Source: Plecoglossus altivelis (lineage: Eukaryota; Chordata; Actinopteri; Osmeriformes; Plecoglossidae). Taken from it: a stretch of DNA of 64,000 nucleotides. Location of the stretch: assembly GCA_036571765.1 (NCBI GenBank), contig BROE01000007.1, positions 9,293,293-9,357,292 of the forward strand, read 5' to 3'. The notes beneath the pieces were generated by a model. It saw only the letters and a list, made by a program, of their open reading frames with translations, did not search any database and had not been told where the DNA came from. Each line of letters begins with the position of its first letter. Within the stretch, counting starts at the first letter, position 1. Below are positions 12,434 through 26,464 of this stretch, in pieces. The translations under genes were made by a program, and so were the position numbers.

Positions 12434-14874
12434 ACAGCGTACCTTGCCAGCTGCGTCGGCAGGAGCGTTCTTCTGCAGGAGCAGGTTGGCCACTTCAATC
12501 TTTCCGTATTTAGCTGCCACATGCAGGGGGGTGAAGCCCTTCTGCAGCCAGACAGACAACAGCAGCTCCATGACAAGGCTCACACACACCAGGAAAGAGA
12601 GCATGGATACCTCCCTGCATATACACTACCACGTTTCATGTTCTATCGACAAGTCTTACATTCATTGTTCATTAATTGTGAAATGCAAAGCATTGCTGCG
12701 GACATCATGTTCTATACACATAGAGGGAGGACCACCAACACAGCAGGGGTCTCCTGTGGGGTAACACTAACTTAGAATCCATCTGATATGTAGATTTGTC
12801 TATTTTGGTATTTCTATCAGAAGATTCCACAAAGCTTCTAAATCTTGTTTTCAATATTAAGATTTCTTATATTCTCCCTGGAAATCCTTTGGACACACAA
12901 GGAGTTCACAGGAGGGGTTAACTCACAGACTCCCAGGGCAACCATTCCTTAACAGCTCTGACTGATGAGAACCAGCAGTATGACACCATACAGAACACTG
13001 TCATTATGAAGCAATGGTGGTTGAACTCTCTGTCTCTCTCTCTCTCCCTCTCCTTTCTCTCCCTCTCTTTTCTCTCCCTCTCCTTTCTCTCCCTCTCTTT
13101 TCTCTCCCTCTCCTCTCCATTCTGACTGACCACAGAGAGCCAGGAGGACTGTGACTCAGACCTTATGGAAACATCAGCCTGTTATTAAACAATGTTTATG
13201 CTAGATAATGAGAAGTGGATGTGAGACAGGACCGGAGGTCAACTGCTCTGATAGGTGCGTGAGCCCCCTGGTTTACACAGCCTTGCCAGATCAGGTCTCT
13301 CTGCAGCATCCAGCTGACTGGTGAGATAGATGGTCTTGAGAGAATCCTGTAAACCACATGGTCATCTAGCTAATAGGTTTTGCCATCAATAAATGACACC
13401 TAGACCTTGTGGGATTTGAACAAGCAACCCGGCTGTTGCAACAGCCATGCTACAACATATCCGACAGTCATTTCATGGTGAACTCAATCCTGCAGTGATG
13501 ACCTCCTACTGAAAGCAGCTGGGTTGCCATGGGGACAGTGTGTGGTGCATGACATCATGCTCACCGCGGAAACTATTTCAAACCAATGAGACTTTTCTTC
13601 TGCGCGCTCCCAGGGTGCCACAGTTTACAAGGTTTCAGTATTAATCCAATGTGTGTTCCTTTAGTGTGAGTGTATATGTGCTTGTGTGGTCATTCGTCCT
13701 TCATTTCGTCATTTGCTTACTTAAAGTATTGAAATTGTCAACATCAGACACACTACATACACACTAGGTACACACACTTATCTCTTCTCCAGCGAATCCT
13801 CAGTCATCTCTGTGACCTCTAACAGAAATCCATCATGCGCGCTACCCTTGGTCCTCCCCCTGGTAAGCAGGTGAGCAGGTGGATGAGTCACCACAGAGCA
13901 GATGGATCGCCTGATCTGGCATCGTCTAACGAGCCTGGGCCACCCAGCGCTCTGCATCCCCTCTGCACCACTCAGCACAGGCCCTCACATCACCTAGAGC
14001 TCAGCAGTCACCAAGCACCTCTGTTCTCAAACGCTTACTGGACCACAGACAGCATGATACTGTATTCAACTGTCACTTAGTGGAGAAGGAACATTCTGGA
14101 AGGGATGTGTGCATTCTTCCTCTCAGGTTACCACCTTGCTGGTGCAGCATAGGTATAGAGGGTGAGATAAACAGAGCTTGGGGTGTTCTGTAGTGACCTT
14201 GCTGGTGATGTCCAGCGCTGCCCCCTGGTCCAGCAGGGCTGCGGCCACGTCCCTGTGGCCCTCGCGGGCAGCCAGGTGGAGAGGCGTGTAGCCGGAGGAG
14301 GTGGTGGAGTCTGGGCACGCTCCGTTCTGAAGCAGCTGCAGCACAATGTCTGGTTTACCCAGACGGCTGGAGATATGCAGGGGCGTCTGGTTGTCCTGGA
14401 CACACACACAGAGGCAATTTGCAAAAAGAGTATTTTTTAGTCTTTATTTCTTTAGTCTGAGAGAGTGAAATGCCTCAGACTATTCTGACTTTAGATCACT
14501 CAAAAATGTTAATAAATAAACTAGTAAATGGTTCAAATCAATTTCATAATTGCAAAAAGAAACTTTCCCCTCCAAAGGACTAGCCTTGAAGCACTTTACC
14601 AATAAGATACAGCACTGCAATGCCAATCATTTATTGATCTCAGCTCCAGTATATTAAGTGAAGCTGCCTAAACTTGGCAGTCTCTGTCTTAGTGTGTGCC
14701 TGTGTGCCTGTGTGTCTGTGTGTTACCTTGGCCTTAGCTTCCACTATGGCTCCACTCTGGACCAGGTACCTCACCACTTCTGACTGGCCTGCTCTGGCCG
14801 CCATGTGGAGTGCTGTCTCTCCCCTCTGGAAAACACACACACGCGCGCGCGCGCGCGCGCGCGCACACACACAC

Positions 14875-14922
<48 letters not shown>

Positions 14923-17900
14923 AAGTTATAATGGCTTCTCGCAGCATCTTGTTCTCTCTATCAAACATTCATAGTGGTACAAACAGTCCTGTCTCAGCAC
15001 AGGCCAATGTGTCTGTGTCTGTCCAATTTTTACTGTTACTCTTTGTCATGGCTACTGGGTCAGCCAGACAGTCTGTACTCCCTCCCTCTCCCCTTACACC
15101 CCATAAGAACGCCCCTCACTGTCCCGTTACCGTGGTAACCCCGCCACAGGCAGGGTGTGTGTGGGTGTCTAAATGGTGACCTGTTCCGTGGGGGAGTATA
15201 ATGTAATGTATAGTGTTATTACCCACTCCCCTCACTCTACTGTAGCATGCAGGGGATACACACACATACCACACACGCGCACACCACACTCACACACACA
15301 ACAACAAACACACCACACAGACAGCTATGAATAGTTTGGGGTATCACATGAACTCATTGGTCTCACTCCATAGTAGGTCGGAATTTCACCTTTTGTCTAC
15401 TGAGGATAAACTATTATAAAACCACGCGTGTCAGGGAGGACTCTGAAGAGATTATGAAAGCAGAAATGTTGGATGTGAACTGACAACAGAGCTGGGATCC
15501 TTTCCTCTGCTTGGCTTGGACAGTCACTAGCTACATGATTATCAGCCTGTTCTTCCTGGGGACAGGCAGAAACAGAGACAGGAGACGCAGAGGTGGCAGG
15601 AAGAGAGAGACAGCAGAGACTGGACTCACCACATTGGTTGTATTTGGCGAAGCTCCGTGATTCGTCAACTGAGTCACAATGTTTTCGTGTCCCATAAACG
15701 CGGCCACATGAATGGGCGTGAGTCCCGACTGAACACACACACAAACATAGATTGAGATACTGTATTCACCTCCTTGAAGTTCTGGGAAGTTTACCAAGTA
15801 CACCACAACTCTGAGGGAAAGAGAAGGAACATTTCTCCTCTGGCTTTCCGCTTGTAAAAACTGATACTGCCTCTATGCCAGCCCCCCCTCCCCCCCCTGC
15901 CTTTACAGTCCCTGTCAACACTACTCATCATCCTCGGACATGAACCCCTTTGGGACCCCCCCCCCCCCCCACACACACACACACACACACAATGAATGAG
16001 CCAAGATGAACACCGAGATGCAACAAGGAGGGGAAACTGAAAGAGTAAAAACTTCAGGTTCTTCAAGACATGAAAAAAAGTAAGAAGCGAACGAAGAGAA
16101 ATATACATTCTAGCGGCTGAAAAAACTTTATCGATAAAGATAACATACTAGGGAAGGAATATGTACATATGTCTGTAAAGAGTGAGAGTTTCCTACCTCA
16201 GTCACAGCCTGTATGGAGGCTCCATGCTTGAGAAGCAGCTCCATCACTTTGATCCTGTTCTTCTTACAGGCAATGTGGAGCGGCGTGAAGCCGTTCTAAA
16301 AATACAACAACACACCAGAATGCTGTCTCTTTAGACTGTCTGGAAACACTGCCATGAGGCCAAAACAAACACACACGCAAGCACACACACTCGCTCTAGA
16401 CGGAAAATCTTCCTGTGGGTTCTCCTTGACGTTTTTTTTTTCTTCCCTTACTTTACTAACCAGGCAAACATGTGTGCCGTTGGGTAGCTAACAAAGCTCT
16501 TGTGTTTTTCTGAATACAATGTCTCTCTTCTCCTCTACTCTCCTCTCCTCTTCTCTACTGTGCTCTCTGGTTTTGGAGATTTCTGTCTGTCTAAACCGTC
16601 CAGTCTCCTCTTTTTCATCTTCCTCCTCTTCTTGCTATAAAAGTTCACAGGCCACACCTCTACTGTTCAACTGCATGTGGACCATGACAGGGCTGTCTCC
16701 TGCCAAGACAGCCTGTAGAGGGTCTATGGAGGAGGAGCAGAAAGAGGAGGAGGAGAAGAAGGAGGAGGAGGAGGAGGGTAACAAGGAGCAACATTAGCTG
16801 CAGGAGTTGAAAGTTTATAAGCTGGGAAAAGTAGAGGGAAAGGAGTAAGAGTAAAAAGAGGGAGGGAGGGAGGGAGGGAGGGGGAGGGCACTAAACATCT
16901 CAGACAAAGATACAACAGTTTAACTTGTCCCTCAGCACAGCCTTGAACTAAATGTGGCTGAAGCAGTCAGTTTACTTTTAGACATTAGTTCTCATCAGAG
17001 GAGGAGAGAAACAACCACATATGAAGTCCTCTTCTTCATGCAGTCCTTATCTAGCTCAGTGAGTTAACTCACCAAGCTGAAGCCAAGGCACTAGCTCAGA
17101 CAGATAACATGTTCTCCAGGTCATAATATGACTCATCGTCTGACCTCTACAAAGACACACTTCACCACCTCTGCTAAACTCACCAGTGCTTTGGCATTGG
17201 GGTTGGCTTTCTTGTCCACGATGACCTTGGCGACCTTGTAGTGTCCACAGTGGGCGGCGACGTGCAGGGCGGTCAGGTAGTCGTTGGTGACGTCATCAAC
17301 GGGCACGTCGTGATGGAGGAGAAGCTGGACACAGTTGAGGTGGTCACCCTGGGTGGCCATGTGTAGAGGGGACAGGCCGTTCTACAGGGGAGGAGGGGGG
17401 GAAGGGGAGGCGGTTAAGGTCGGAGAGCAGCAGAGGAGGGAGAGACACAGCACTCTGAGCCAGTCGGTCAGAGGCAGCAGAAGCAGATGTCAAATTCTAC
17501 CTTGGTCTTGGAGAGGATGGGAGCTCCTCTATCCAGCAGCATCTCCACCACTTGCTCATGTCCACTTCTGGCCCCGCAGTGGAGGGGGGTCAGCCCATCC
17601 TGAGAGGGTCAAAACACAACAGGTCAAACAGAGAGTGGGGTTTACATGGATGTCTTGTAAAGTGTCTCAGATGCTTAAGGCAGGACATAGCGTCTACAGA
17701 TTATGTCTGTACATAAACAAAGTCACAGTCTCAAAGTTTTTCACCGTGGATGACTGCGGTCCTATTTTTTTTTTTAGACAGCATCTATTCCTGTGACGGA
17801 TAATCCTCGTTGGAATACCACATGGCATTCAGGAATCTGCCCCTTCGGTGTGTGTACATGTTCAGCATAGTGTGTGTGTGTGTGGGTGGGTGCAGTGAAG

Positions 17901-20530
17901 TACATGTGGTTAAGTTACACAGCTGTGGATGATTGCATAGAATGTAAACATGTTTTTCCGTCCAAAATAAAATAGCTGTAATCTGTGCGTCTGCCCAATG
18001 ACAGCGTGAAGGCTAGTTGGCAGAGCGAGGCAAGATAGAGAGCATCAGGATAGAGAGGCAGAATGGAGAGAGGCAGGGCACAGAGGCAGGATAGACAGAG
18101 ACAGGGCACAGAGGCAGGATAGAGAGAGGCAAGGCACAGAGAGGCAGGATAGAGAGAGGCAAGGCACAGAAGGAGAGCAGAGAGAGGCAGGGTGAAGAGA
18201 GGCAGGGCACAGTGAGGTAGGACAGAGAGAAGGAGAGTAGAGAGATGCAAGGTGAAGAGAGGCAGGGTAGAGAGTAAGACAGGGTTGAGATAGGGAGAGG
18301 GACCAATCCAGTAAGGCTTCACAAGGTAGCAAGCCACCTCTCACTGGCTGCCTTCCTGGGTGTGACATCATCAAATGATGCTTTTTAATCACAAATCTTC
18401 CATGCTAGATGTTAGCCTGGGACAAGAGAGCAGAGTCCTGGTCTGACCTTGGTCCTGGCATCGATCTTGGCTCCTCTCTCCAGCAGCAGCTTCACCATGT
18501 TGCTGTTCCCTCGTTTGGATGCCACATGCATGGGCGTGATGTCATTCTTGAATAGACAAAGACAAATACTGCTAAGTCAGCCGTGACAACATCAAGTCTG
18601 AGATGAGGACATCGACCGCTTATGAAATGCAACCGATTTAGAGATCACATTGTATCGTGTTGTACTCATATTGCACTTCTTCTATTGTCTAAGATCACAC
18701 TGAAAACAAGATATAATCAATGTCACAACCATTTCATATGTTTGTATAAGCCAAGGTTTTAAAACAGCAACCAGGATGCATTTCAGGCCAACATCTCCCT
18801 CTAGTGACTGTGAACCGCTGCAGATATGTGCTGCAGGACTTGTCCCAGTATTACGATATGGTTCCTTTATCTGACGTGGTGTCTATGTTTTAAGGAGGCT
18901 TTGTTCCCAGAAGTGACACTGCTGGCTGATACCTTCTCCCCGGGACAGGATGTGTTCAAGGGGACAATTCGAGAGGAAGTGCTTTTGTGTTGGCTACTGT
19001 AAATGACAGCTTTGTTTAGGGTTCAGTGTTAGCTGGTGGCCTTGGAGAGAGATAGTTAAGATAGGTTGTGATGACACATATTGATTGTGACCTCTGGGAA
19101 TTTTCTTTAGTGTTTATGAGAAAAAAGGGAGACTTGAGAGTTCCCTTTAGACAGCAGATGTGAGTATACAGCACACATAAACACACACACATACACACAC
19201 ACACACACACACACAAACACACAACCCTGAGTAGAGAGTATCTAGTACCTGTGTCAGCTAAAAGAAGACCATTTCTCAGAGCCATGACAACCTAACAACC
19301 ATAGGCTTGAGTATTATGGGATGTTGAGAAACAACGCCCCAGATTATATCTAAATCTACTGGCTCATGTTTCACTGACAGGCTGTGCCTCTGTGTGTGTC
19401 TCTATGTGTGACAGAGAGTGCTTGAGGAATTGACCGTGTGTGTTCTTTTGTGTTGGTGTATGTGTGTGTGTTTCCAGTCCAGTAGACTGACAGTGGCAGC
19501 TGTAGAATTACGTAGCTCAGCATTACATCCCAGAGCTGGTGGGTAGAGCTGCATATTCAGGCTCTCCCATTATCTCTGTCAACAACCCATCCCCCCAGAG
19601 AGAGAGAGAGGGAGAGAGAGATTGAGGGAGAGAGAGGGCAGAGGGGAGGAGAGAGAGACTGGAGAGGAGAGAGAGAGGGGAGGGGAAAGAGAGGGAGAGA
19701 GATGAAGAGGGGGAGAGAGAGAAAAATAGAGAGTTGAGAGAGAGAGATGAGAGAGAGAGAGAGAGGGGAGGAGGGAGAGGAGAGAGTTGGAGGAGGAGGA
19801 GAGATGAGAGGAGAGGGAGGCGGAGGGGGAAGAGGAGGCGAGAGATAAAGGAGAGGAGGAGGGGAGATAGAGGAGACCAAGGGGAGGCGGGGGGGGGGCA
19901 GGAGCAGGAGATAGAGGAGGAGAGGTAGAGAGAAAGAGAGAGAGAGGAGAGAGAGGAAGGGGAGAGAGGATGTGAGAGAGTTCCTGGCATCGCCGATATA
20001 AGATCCAGTCCGCCACAGTATAGGATTTGAGCACCAGCAGGTTGTTGGAAACCACAGGATATCTAACGGCACCTGTCAAGATCTGATGAAGTCTCATGCA
20101 TTTCCATGTGTCTCATTCACTGCACTGACCCACAGGAATCCATTCAACGGAGGCAGTCCAAGATGGACATTCCTAAGATGTTTCAGTCCGATTAAAAGAG
20201 TGAAATGAACATGTAGCCCTGGTCTGCCTTTGAGTCTGAGATTCGGTTTAAGGTTTGAGCAAGGGGGGGGGTTGTGGTCTAAGGTGGGCGGAGTCTTACC
20301 CTGGCCTTGAAGTCGACGGCAGCCCCCCTGTTGAGGAGGGCAGTTGTTGCTACGTTTGAATGTTTGCATTAGTTGAGGCGGCGATGTGGGGGCGGCGTGA
20401 ACAAACCACTCTGGTGCGAAAGGGATTGCGTTCGAAAAAGAGCAGTCAATCAGAAACTCTGATTATTCACACCTCTTTACCTCTTCTTCTCCCCCCCCCC
20501 ACACTTTTACACACACACCACACACAAAAA

Positions 20531-20574
<44 letters not shown>

Positions 20575-23500
20575 GGAGAGAGATTGTTGAGAGATTCCTT
20601 GCATCAGCCAGCATATAAGGATCCAGCTCCGCACAGTTAGATCTGGAGACACCAGCAGGTTAGTTTGGAAACCACAGGATATCTAACGGCACCTGTCAAG
20701 ATCTGATGAAGTCTCATGCATTTCCATGTGTCTCATTCACTGCACTGACCCACAGGAATCCATTCAACGGAGGCAGTCCAAGATGGACATTCCTAAGATG
20801 TTTCAGTCCGATTAAAAGAGTGAAATGAACATGTAGCCCTGGTCTGCCTTTGAGTCTGAGATTCGGTTTAAGGTTTGAGCAAGGGGGGGGGTTGTGGTCT
20901 AAGGTGGGCGGAGTCTTACCCTGGCCTTGAAGTCGACGGCAGCCCCCCTGTTGAGGAGCAGTGTTGCTACGTTGATGTTGCCATAGTGAGCGGCGATGTG
21001 GAGCGGCGTGAAACCACTCTGTGCGAAAAGAGGATTGCGTCAGAAAAAAAGAGCAATCAATCAGAAACTCTGATATTCCACACCTCTACCTCTCTCTCCC
21101 CCCCACACATACACACACACACACACACACACAACCCCTCCAGTGACCAGTGAGCAAAGCCTGATGGGAAGAGTCTGTGTTCAGACGCTCGATTAAGCAG
21201 AGAGAACCACATGATGCCTGAGCCAAATGCAAATAAGCCAAACATACAGTAAAACATTAGAAAACCGATCACCAGACAGACAGACGCAGTGAGACAGACA
21301 GCTGTTGCTAATAGATATTGATGTACAGTCGGGCAGGACTTCCAGTTGTGCAACCATGCAGACACAGTTCATCAATCGTTTTGTCTATGGAGCCTCATTT
21401 CATCCAGTAAAGTCTGCAGATCTGCAGTGTTAGACAATAAATCTCATTATAAGGCATCTGCCAAGGATATTTCAAAAGAGTAGAAACAAATTGTTTTAGG
21501 ACATGTAATGTTTGAACTGTTCGTGCTATGGTAAATCTACTAGAATGTATATTACATGGAGGATGTTTTTCTTATATGTAAACAGATTTATAGAAACGTT
21601 ACATTACTACAAGAATATCGGTGCATCAAGTCTATGCAACTGCACAACTGAATAGTGACTCCATGATAAGAACATACAGTATCTGCTTAGTTCCCACAAA
21701 ACTGACCAGTTAGTGAGGAGGTTTAACCAGTGTTAAAATGCAGTTCACTGTTGTCTCAGTCTGTTTAAGCCAAAGCCTAAAGTTCAGCGAGAGAGCGTGT
21801 TAGGTTTGAGAGTGCAGAGTGTGTAGACTTAGGTAGGGGTGCCTGTGTTGAGCGACACCTTGCTGAGTAAGTCATGCCTGTGTCTGCTGCAGGAGGTTAA
21901 AGGCCTGACTGGAGACTGATGCAGATGATCAGTCCATGTATCCCATCTGCCTGAACATGCACTTAGAGCTGGGGTCTCTCGTCCTTTGATGACCTCAAGG
22001 CTTAAGACTGGTGAGTCCTATATTTGTTTACATCTATTTTTGATCTCATACCTAAACCTGAATCCAGGAAAAGGACAGCACAGGTGCACAGAGGGATGGA
22101 CAGGGGTGAGTGAGTGGGACTGACTGACTGCTTACTCTGCAGCTGGCCGGCCTGGTGCCAACATGAAGCCTCACTGGCTGGTTCCACTATGAAACAGGCG
22201 TTTAGGTGGCTAGTTCCTGTTTGTCTAGTAGTCAACATATGGATATGGTAGCATTAGCAACCTTAGCATGAGTCGTTATCAACCCCAGTCCGTCAGTTAC
22301 AGAGATACTCAGTCCATCCTGCCTCAGACCATCTTCACATGCTAAACACTCCACATCGAAGGACCAAGCTGCCTATGATGACAGACAACAACTGAAAGCA
22401 ATGCAGATGTGCTGGCTAAGCTAGGGCTAAGCACTAGCAGCCTTAGCATTAGCCATTGGCCATGTTAGTGTTAGCCCCGCTAGAGTTGCGTTGGCGAGTG
22501 GTGGCGTGAGGAGGAGGTGGAGGAAGAGTTACAGGTATACCTCGGTCGTTCTATTCACCATCATCTACAGGGGGAGGTAGACGACCGCCAGGTGAAAGAG
22601 GGGGAGAATGTGCGGTTAGTGCACACAACAACAACAACAATAACAACAATAACAGCAACAACAACAACAACAAACGTGACAATGGCAGCACCAAGCTGTA
22701 GATGGCTGCATGGTGATAGGTGGAGGTCAAAGTAAAAACAGGCAACATATTCAGACACACAGTGACTACAACTGGATGGTGCAGCTCATTGCTCATTTCT
22801 ACAATCCATTGTATATATCATTTTTCATTATGGGACAACCAGACACAGAACAAAATGTATTTAAGCTATTTCATGAATATCAGATAGTTATCAGCACCAT
22901 CAAGTTCACAACAGCATCACTTTACTGGACATAAGTAACCGCTGAGGGCATAGGAGGTTGCGACCGTGAGCAGAACTCGACGCCATACCTTGGACTCGAC
23001 GTCTGCGTTGTGGTCATTCTGGAGGAGCAGGGCGGCTGCCTTGGTGTCGTCCTTTCGGGCAGCAATGTGGAGCGCCGGGAGGCGGACTTTGCCCTTGGTG
23101 TCGTTCTCCAGGAGCAGGGACACCACCTGTTCGTGACCCTGCTGGAGAGCCACCGCCAGCGGGGTGAAGCCGTCCTGGAGAGAGGGGAGGAGTAAGGGGA
23201 GAGACACTGAGACTAGTTGTGATGGCACCAGGTTCAGGTCTCTAGTGGGAGAGAGACCTACAGTAATAGTGACCTAAAGGCCCGTGGATGAGAAGATGGT
23301 TAGTATCTCTGAGTATTGTTAGGTGTAGATCTTCAGATCTGGAGGTGGCATTACAGAAGCAGACACGCTGCTATCATACATGCCTGATACAATGTATTGT
23401 TCACTGCAGGCTTCAATCACCTAACACCAGTAGCAGACATCCCCTCACCCCATTTCATGTATCCACACGTTCTAATAGACCAAGATCAAGACAATATTTA

Positions 23501-24219
23501 TTATTCATCCCATTCCTATTAATATGCAGGGACCATGGAATGAGTCAGTCTGCCTTGAAAACAATGTAGCAGAGAGAGAGAGAGGGAAAGAATAAAGTCT
23601 AGCAAGAGCTGCATGCTCACTCCAATAGGGAGCATCACCTCATCTCTGATCTGCTTCGACACAGATGCTGTCTGGAGCCTGCTAACTATATAGCCACACA
23701 CACACATGCAGGAATAGATTCACGCAAACAAACACACACCCGCACACTTCCTTTGTTCTATAGAGCTAATTAAGGCGATTATCCCCAGAAGATTAAATTA
23801 AACGAACCCATGGCAGACTGCTGTTTGTTCATGATCTTGAACTGGTCAAAAGGCAGCACTATTATGAACCTTACGGTAGCAGATGGATATAAATATTTAA
23901 CAAGCATGAGTTGGTTGAAACATAGATTTCTCCTGCATCAATTATTTACACCATAGAGGTAGGAGGAAAGAGAAAGAGGCGGTGGTTCACTATTGTACCT
24001 TCTGAAGGACGGAACCTCCTAAATCTAAATAGTCTCTGTCCCATCGCCCCCATCACTCTTTCTCTTCTCTCTACACTACCAGTGGGAGTTACACTTCACA
24101 GGAAGTCGAACTTCAGGAAGCTGAGAAAACCCAAGGTCACAGCCCACAGTGTGACTGTGTCATCACACTACACACACGCGCAGATATCTACACACACATA
24201 CATGCACACACACATACAT

Positions 24220-24280
<61 letters not shown>

Positions 24281-26432
24281 CACACACACCCATATACACA
24301 CATATACACACACACTTAGACAGCAGGCCTTGAATTATGTGCTGAAGAGCTTCATGAAATGGACTAACACCAATCATGCTCCATAAAAGTGCTATGTGTT
24401 GGACAGGGGTATGGGCCTGAACTGTATGAGGTTATCACTCTATTGAAGTACAGCTGGTCTAAGGGCACATAGAATGACACCTCTTTGTCATGGAACGTGC
24501 CCGTAATGTATGCATACAGAATACAGCTCATGTAGTGTACAGACGAGCCACATGTCAACTTTGTTTAAATAAATCAGTTGTCATCAGGGGATAAACATCA
24601 ATTTTCCATTAATGCATGACTGGTAATGTAATTAGCAATAACCTTATTGGCGCGGGCACTTTGCTTGCAAAACAAGGTATGAAGGAAGGTTGGGCACTAT
24701 AGGATGCAGTGTGTGGGGTTTAGTGTGCAGTGTGTAGGGTACTGACCTCTGTAGCGATGCCCTGGCTGGAGCCATTATCCAGGAGGTACTGGACCACCTC
24801 CATGTGGTTCTCCTGGGCTGCCATGTACAGGGGGGTGAAGCCATTCTGGAAACACACAGAACACAGTACCTCAACACCTCTGCATGTGTGTGAAGAAACA
24901 GATAAGGCCCACACAGATGACAGAGAGGCGGCTCTCGGCATGCCTGTACGCTTCACACCTGATAACACTGATCAAGGACATGGTGTGTTCTTGAGTCAGT
25001 AACAGTTCCGCTCACCGTTCCACCGTTCCTCTATGACAGTGTGCTGCTAAGACAGTTCAGAAGGCAGAGCATGTTGTGGATGGTGGACTGAGACTGTGTC
25101 TCCTGCTCAGGTGGTGTCTATGGGCCTTACTGCATGAGATACTCTGAGAGTGCTACTCAAGTCACACAACACACAAACACACCCTCGCGCATACACGCTT
25201 TCACACACCAAGCTGCCAAATGAATCTGGGCTGGGCTGGGCTGTTATAGTCATGCTGGCCACGTTACAATGCAGCTCGAAAAACAGAATCAAGTCTGATC
25301 ACACATACATATGCAGAAACAAACCCACACTTCCTGTCTGTGCGTACTGGGTATGCAGGACGAAACGAGGCTGTCACAGGTTGTGTGTCACATGAAGCGT
25401 AGTAGAGGGCAAAGAGAGGTTTTTTTTAAATCTACTGCCCCACTGCTGTAGTGACATCACGGTTGTCATGGTTCCAGACAGACCATAATAATCCCTTAGA
25501 CTCTATGCCTTGTCAGCATTTCTGTCCTGCAGACCAGAGCTACAGAGTAGCCCACATTCATCAGCAGGCCAGCCAGCCAGGACACACATACAGGCACACA
25601 CAACCGTACAAAACACACACACACACACAAACTATTGCCCAGGACACAATACAGATTGATGTTCAGCTGATGTCTGGTCGAGTCCTGGTTGATGTCTGGG
25701 CAGCAGCTGGAGGGTGATTGTGTGGCGTGTGTGTAGATGACAGTAACATGTCATCCTGGTTCTGACTTTAGAGAGCGTGGTATGTGGTCAGGGTGTGGCT
25801 TTCAGTGTGGTCTGAATATGTTTGTGTATGTGGTTGTGTGTATATAATAGGGTTGTGGATGAGTGTACCTTATGGTCAGAAAATGGTGAAGTGTGTGTGG
25901 TCAGGGTGTGGTTGGGTGTGTGGTTGTGCTGTTTCCTACCTGAGACTGAGCGTTGACATTAGCATTATTGGTAACCAGCTCTTTGACCACATCCGTCTGT
26001 CCTGCCAACGAGGCTATGTGTAGGGCTGTGTTCCCTTTCTGAAAAAGGAGAGAAAGAGAGATGAGGTGAGAGGAAAGGAGAAGAGGAGGGTCTATGTGTG
26101 GATCTGGGATAGTGGGGCTAGTATGCAGGGTGGATGAGTGTTAGCGGTGGAAGGATGGGGGGTGGAGGGGGCGAGGAGAGGTATGTGACGTAAAACATAA
26201 GTATAGGTTAGGGGGTCGTGAGTGGTACGGAGAGGGCGGGGGGGGTGTGTGTGGATGGAAGGCATGGTAGGTGAGTTCCTATATCTTGGGGGTATAGGAG
26301 CCGAGGAGGGGAGGTTATGGGTGGGGTCATCCACCTGTTGGTGTCATGTTAACCAGGAACAGCTGCTCCTCCTTGTTTTCATTCCTACTGCCAACCACAC
26401 CATTTTCTTATCGACCATAGCAACTCCTCTCC

Positions 26433-26464
<32 letters not shown>

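Larger units (their letters stand above)
12542..14197. other. ank3 intron
   Basis: About 1.7 kb with a CT-rich minisatellite (13026-13117) and a possible tRNA-derived repeat fragment (13371-13470). Confidence 0.65.
19975..21100. repeat. 620-bp near-tandem duplication containing the repeat 7 exon
   Basis: 20051-20337 and 20671-20957 are identical by eye with a constant 620-bp offset. Outside this core the two copies match only with many small indels, including the exon's acceptor half and the left flank (19975-20050 against 20588-20670). The noisy piece lies between the two identical cores. This fits either a recent tandem duplication patched with a raw read, or a false duplication at a contig join. 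Confidence 0.85.

Noticed and set aside
19523..20097. Open frames of about 170 codons on the minus strand
   Set aside because: They run through the polypurine tract and have only S, L, P and R composition.
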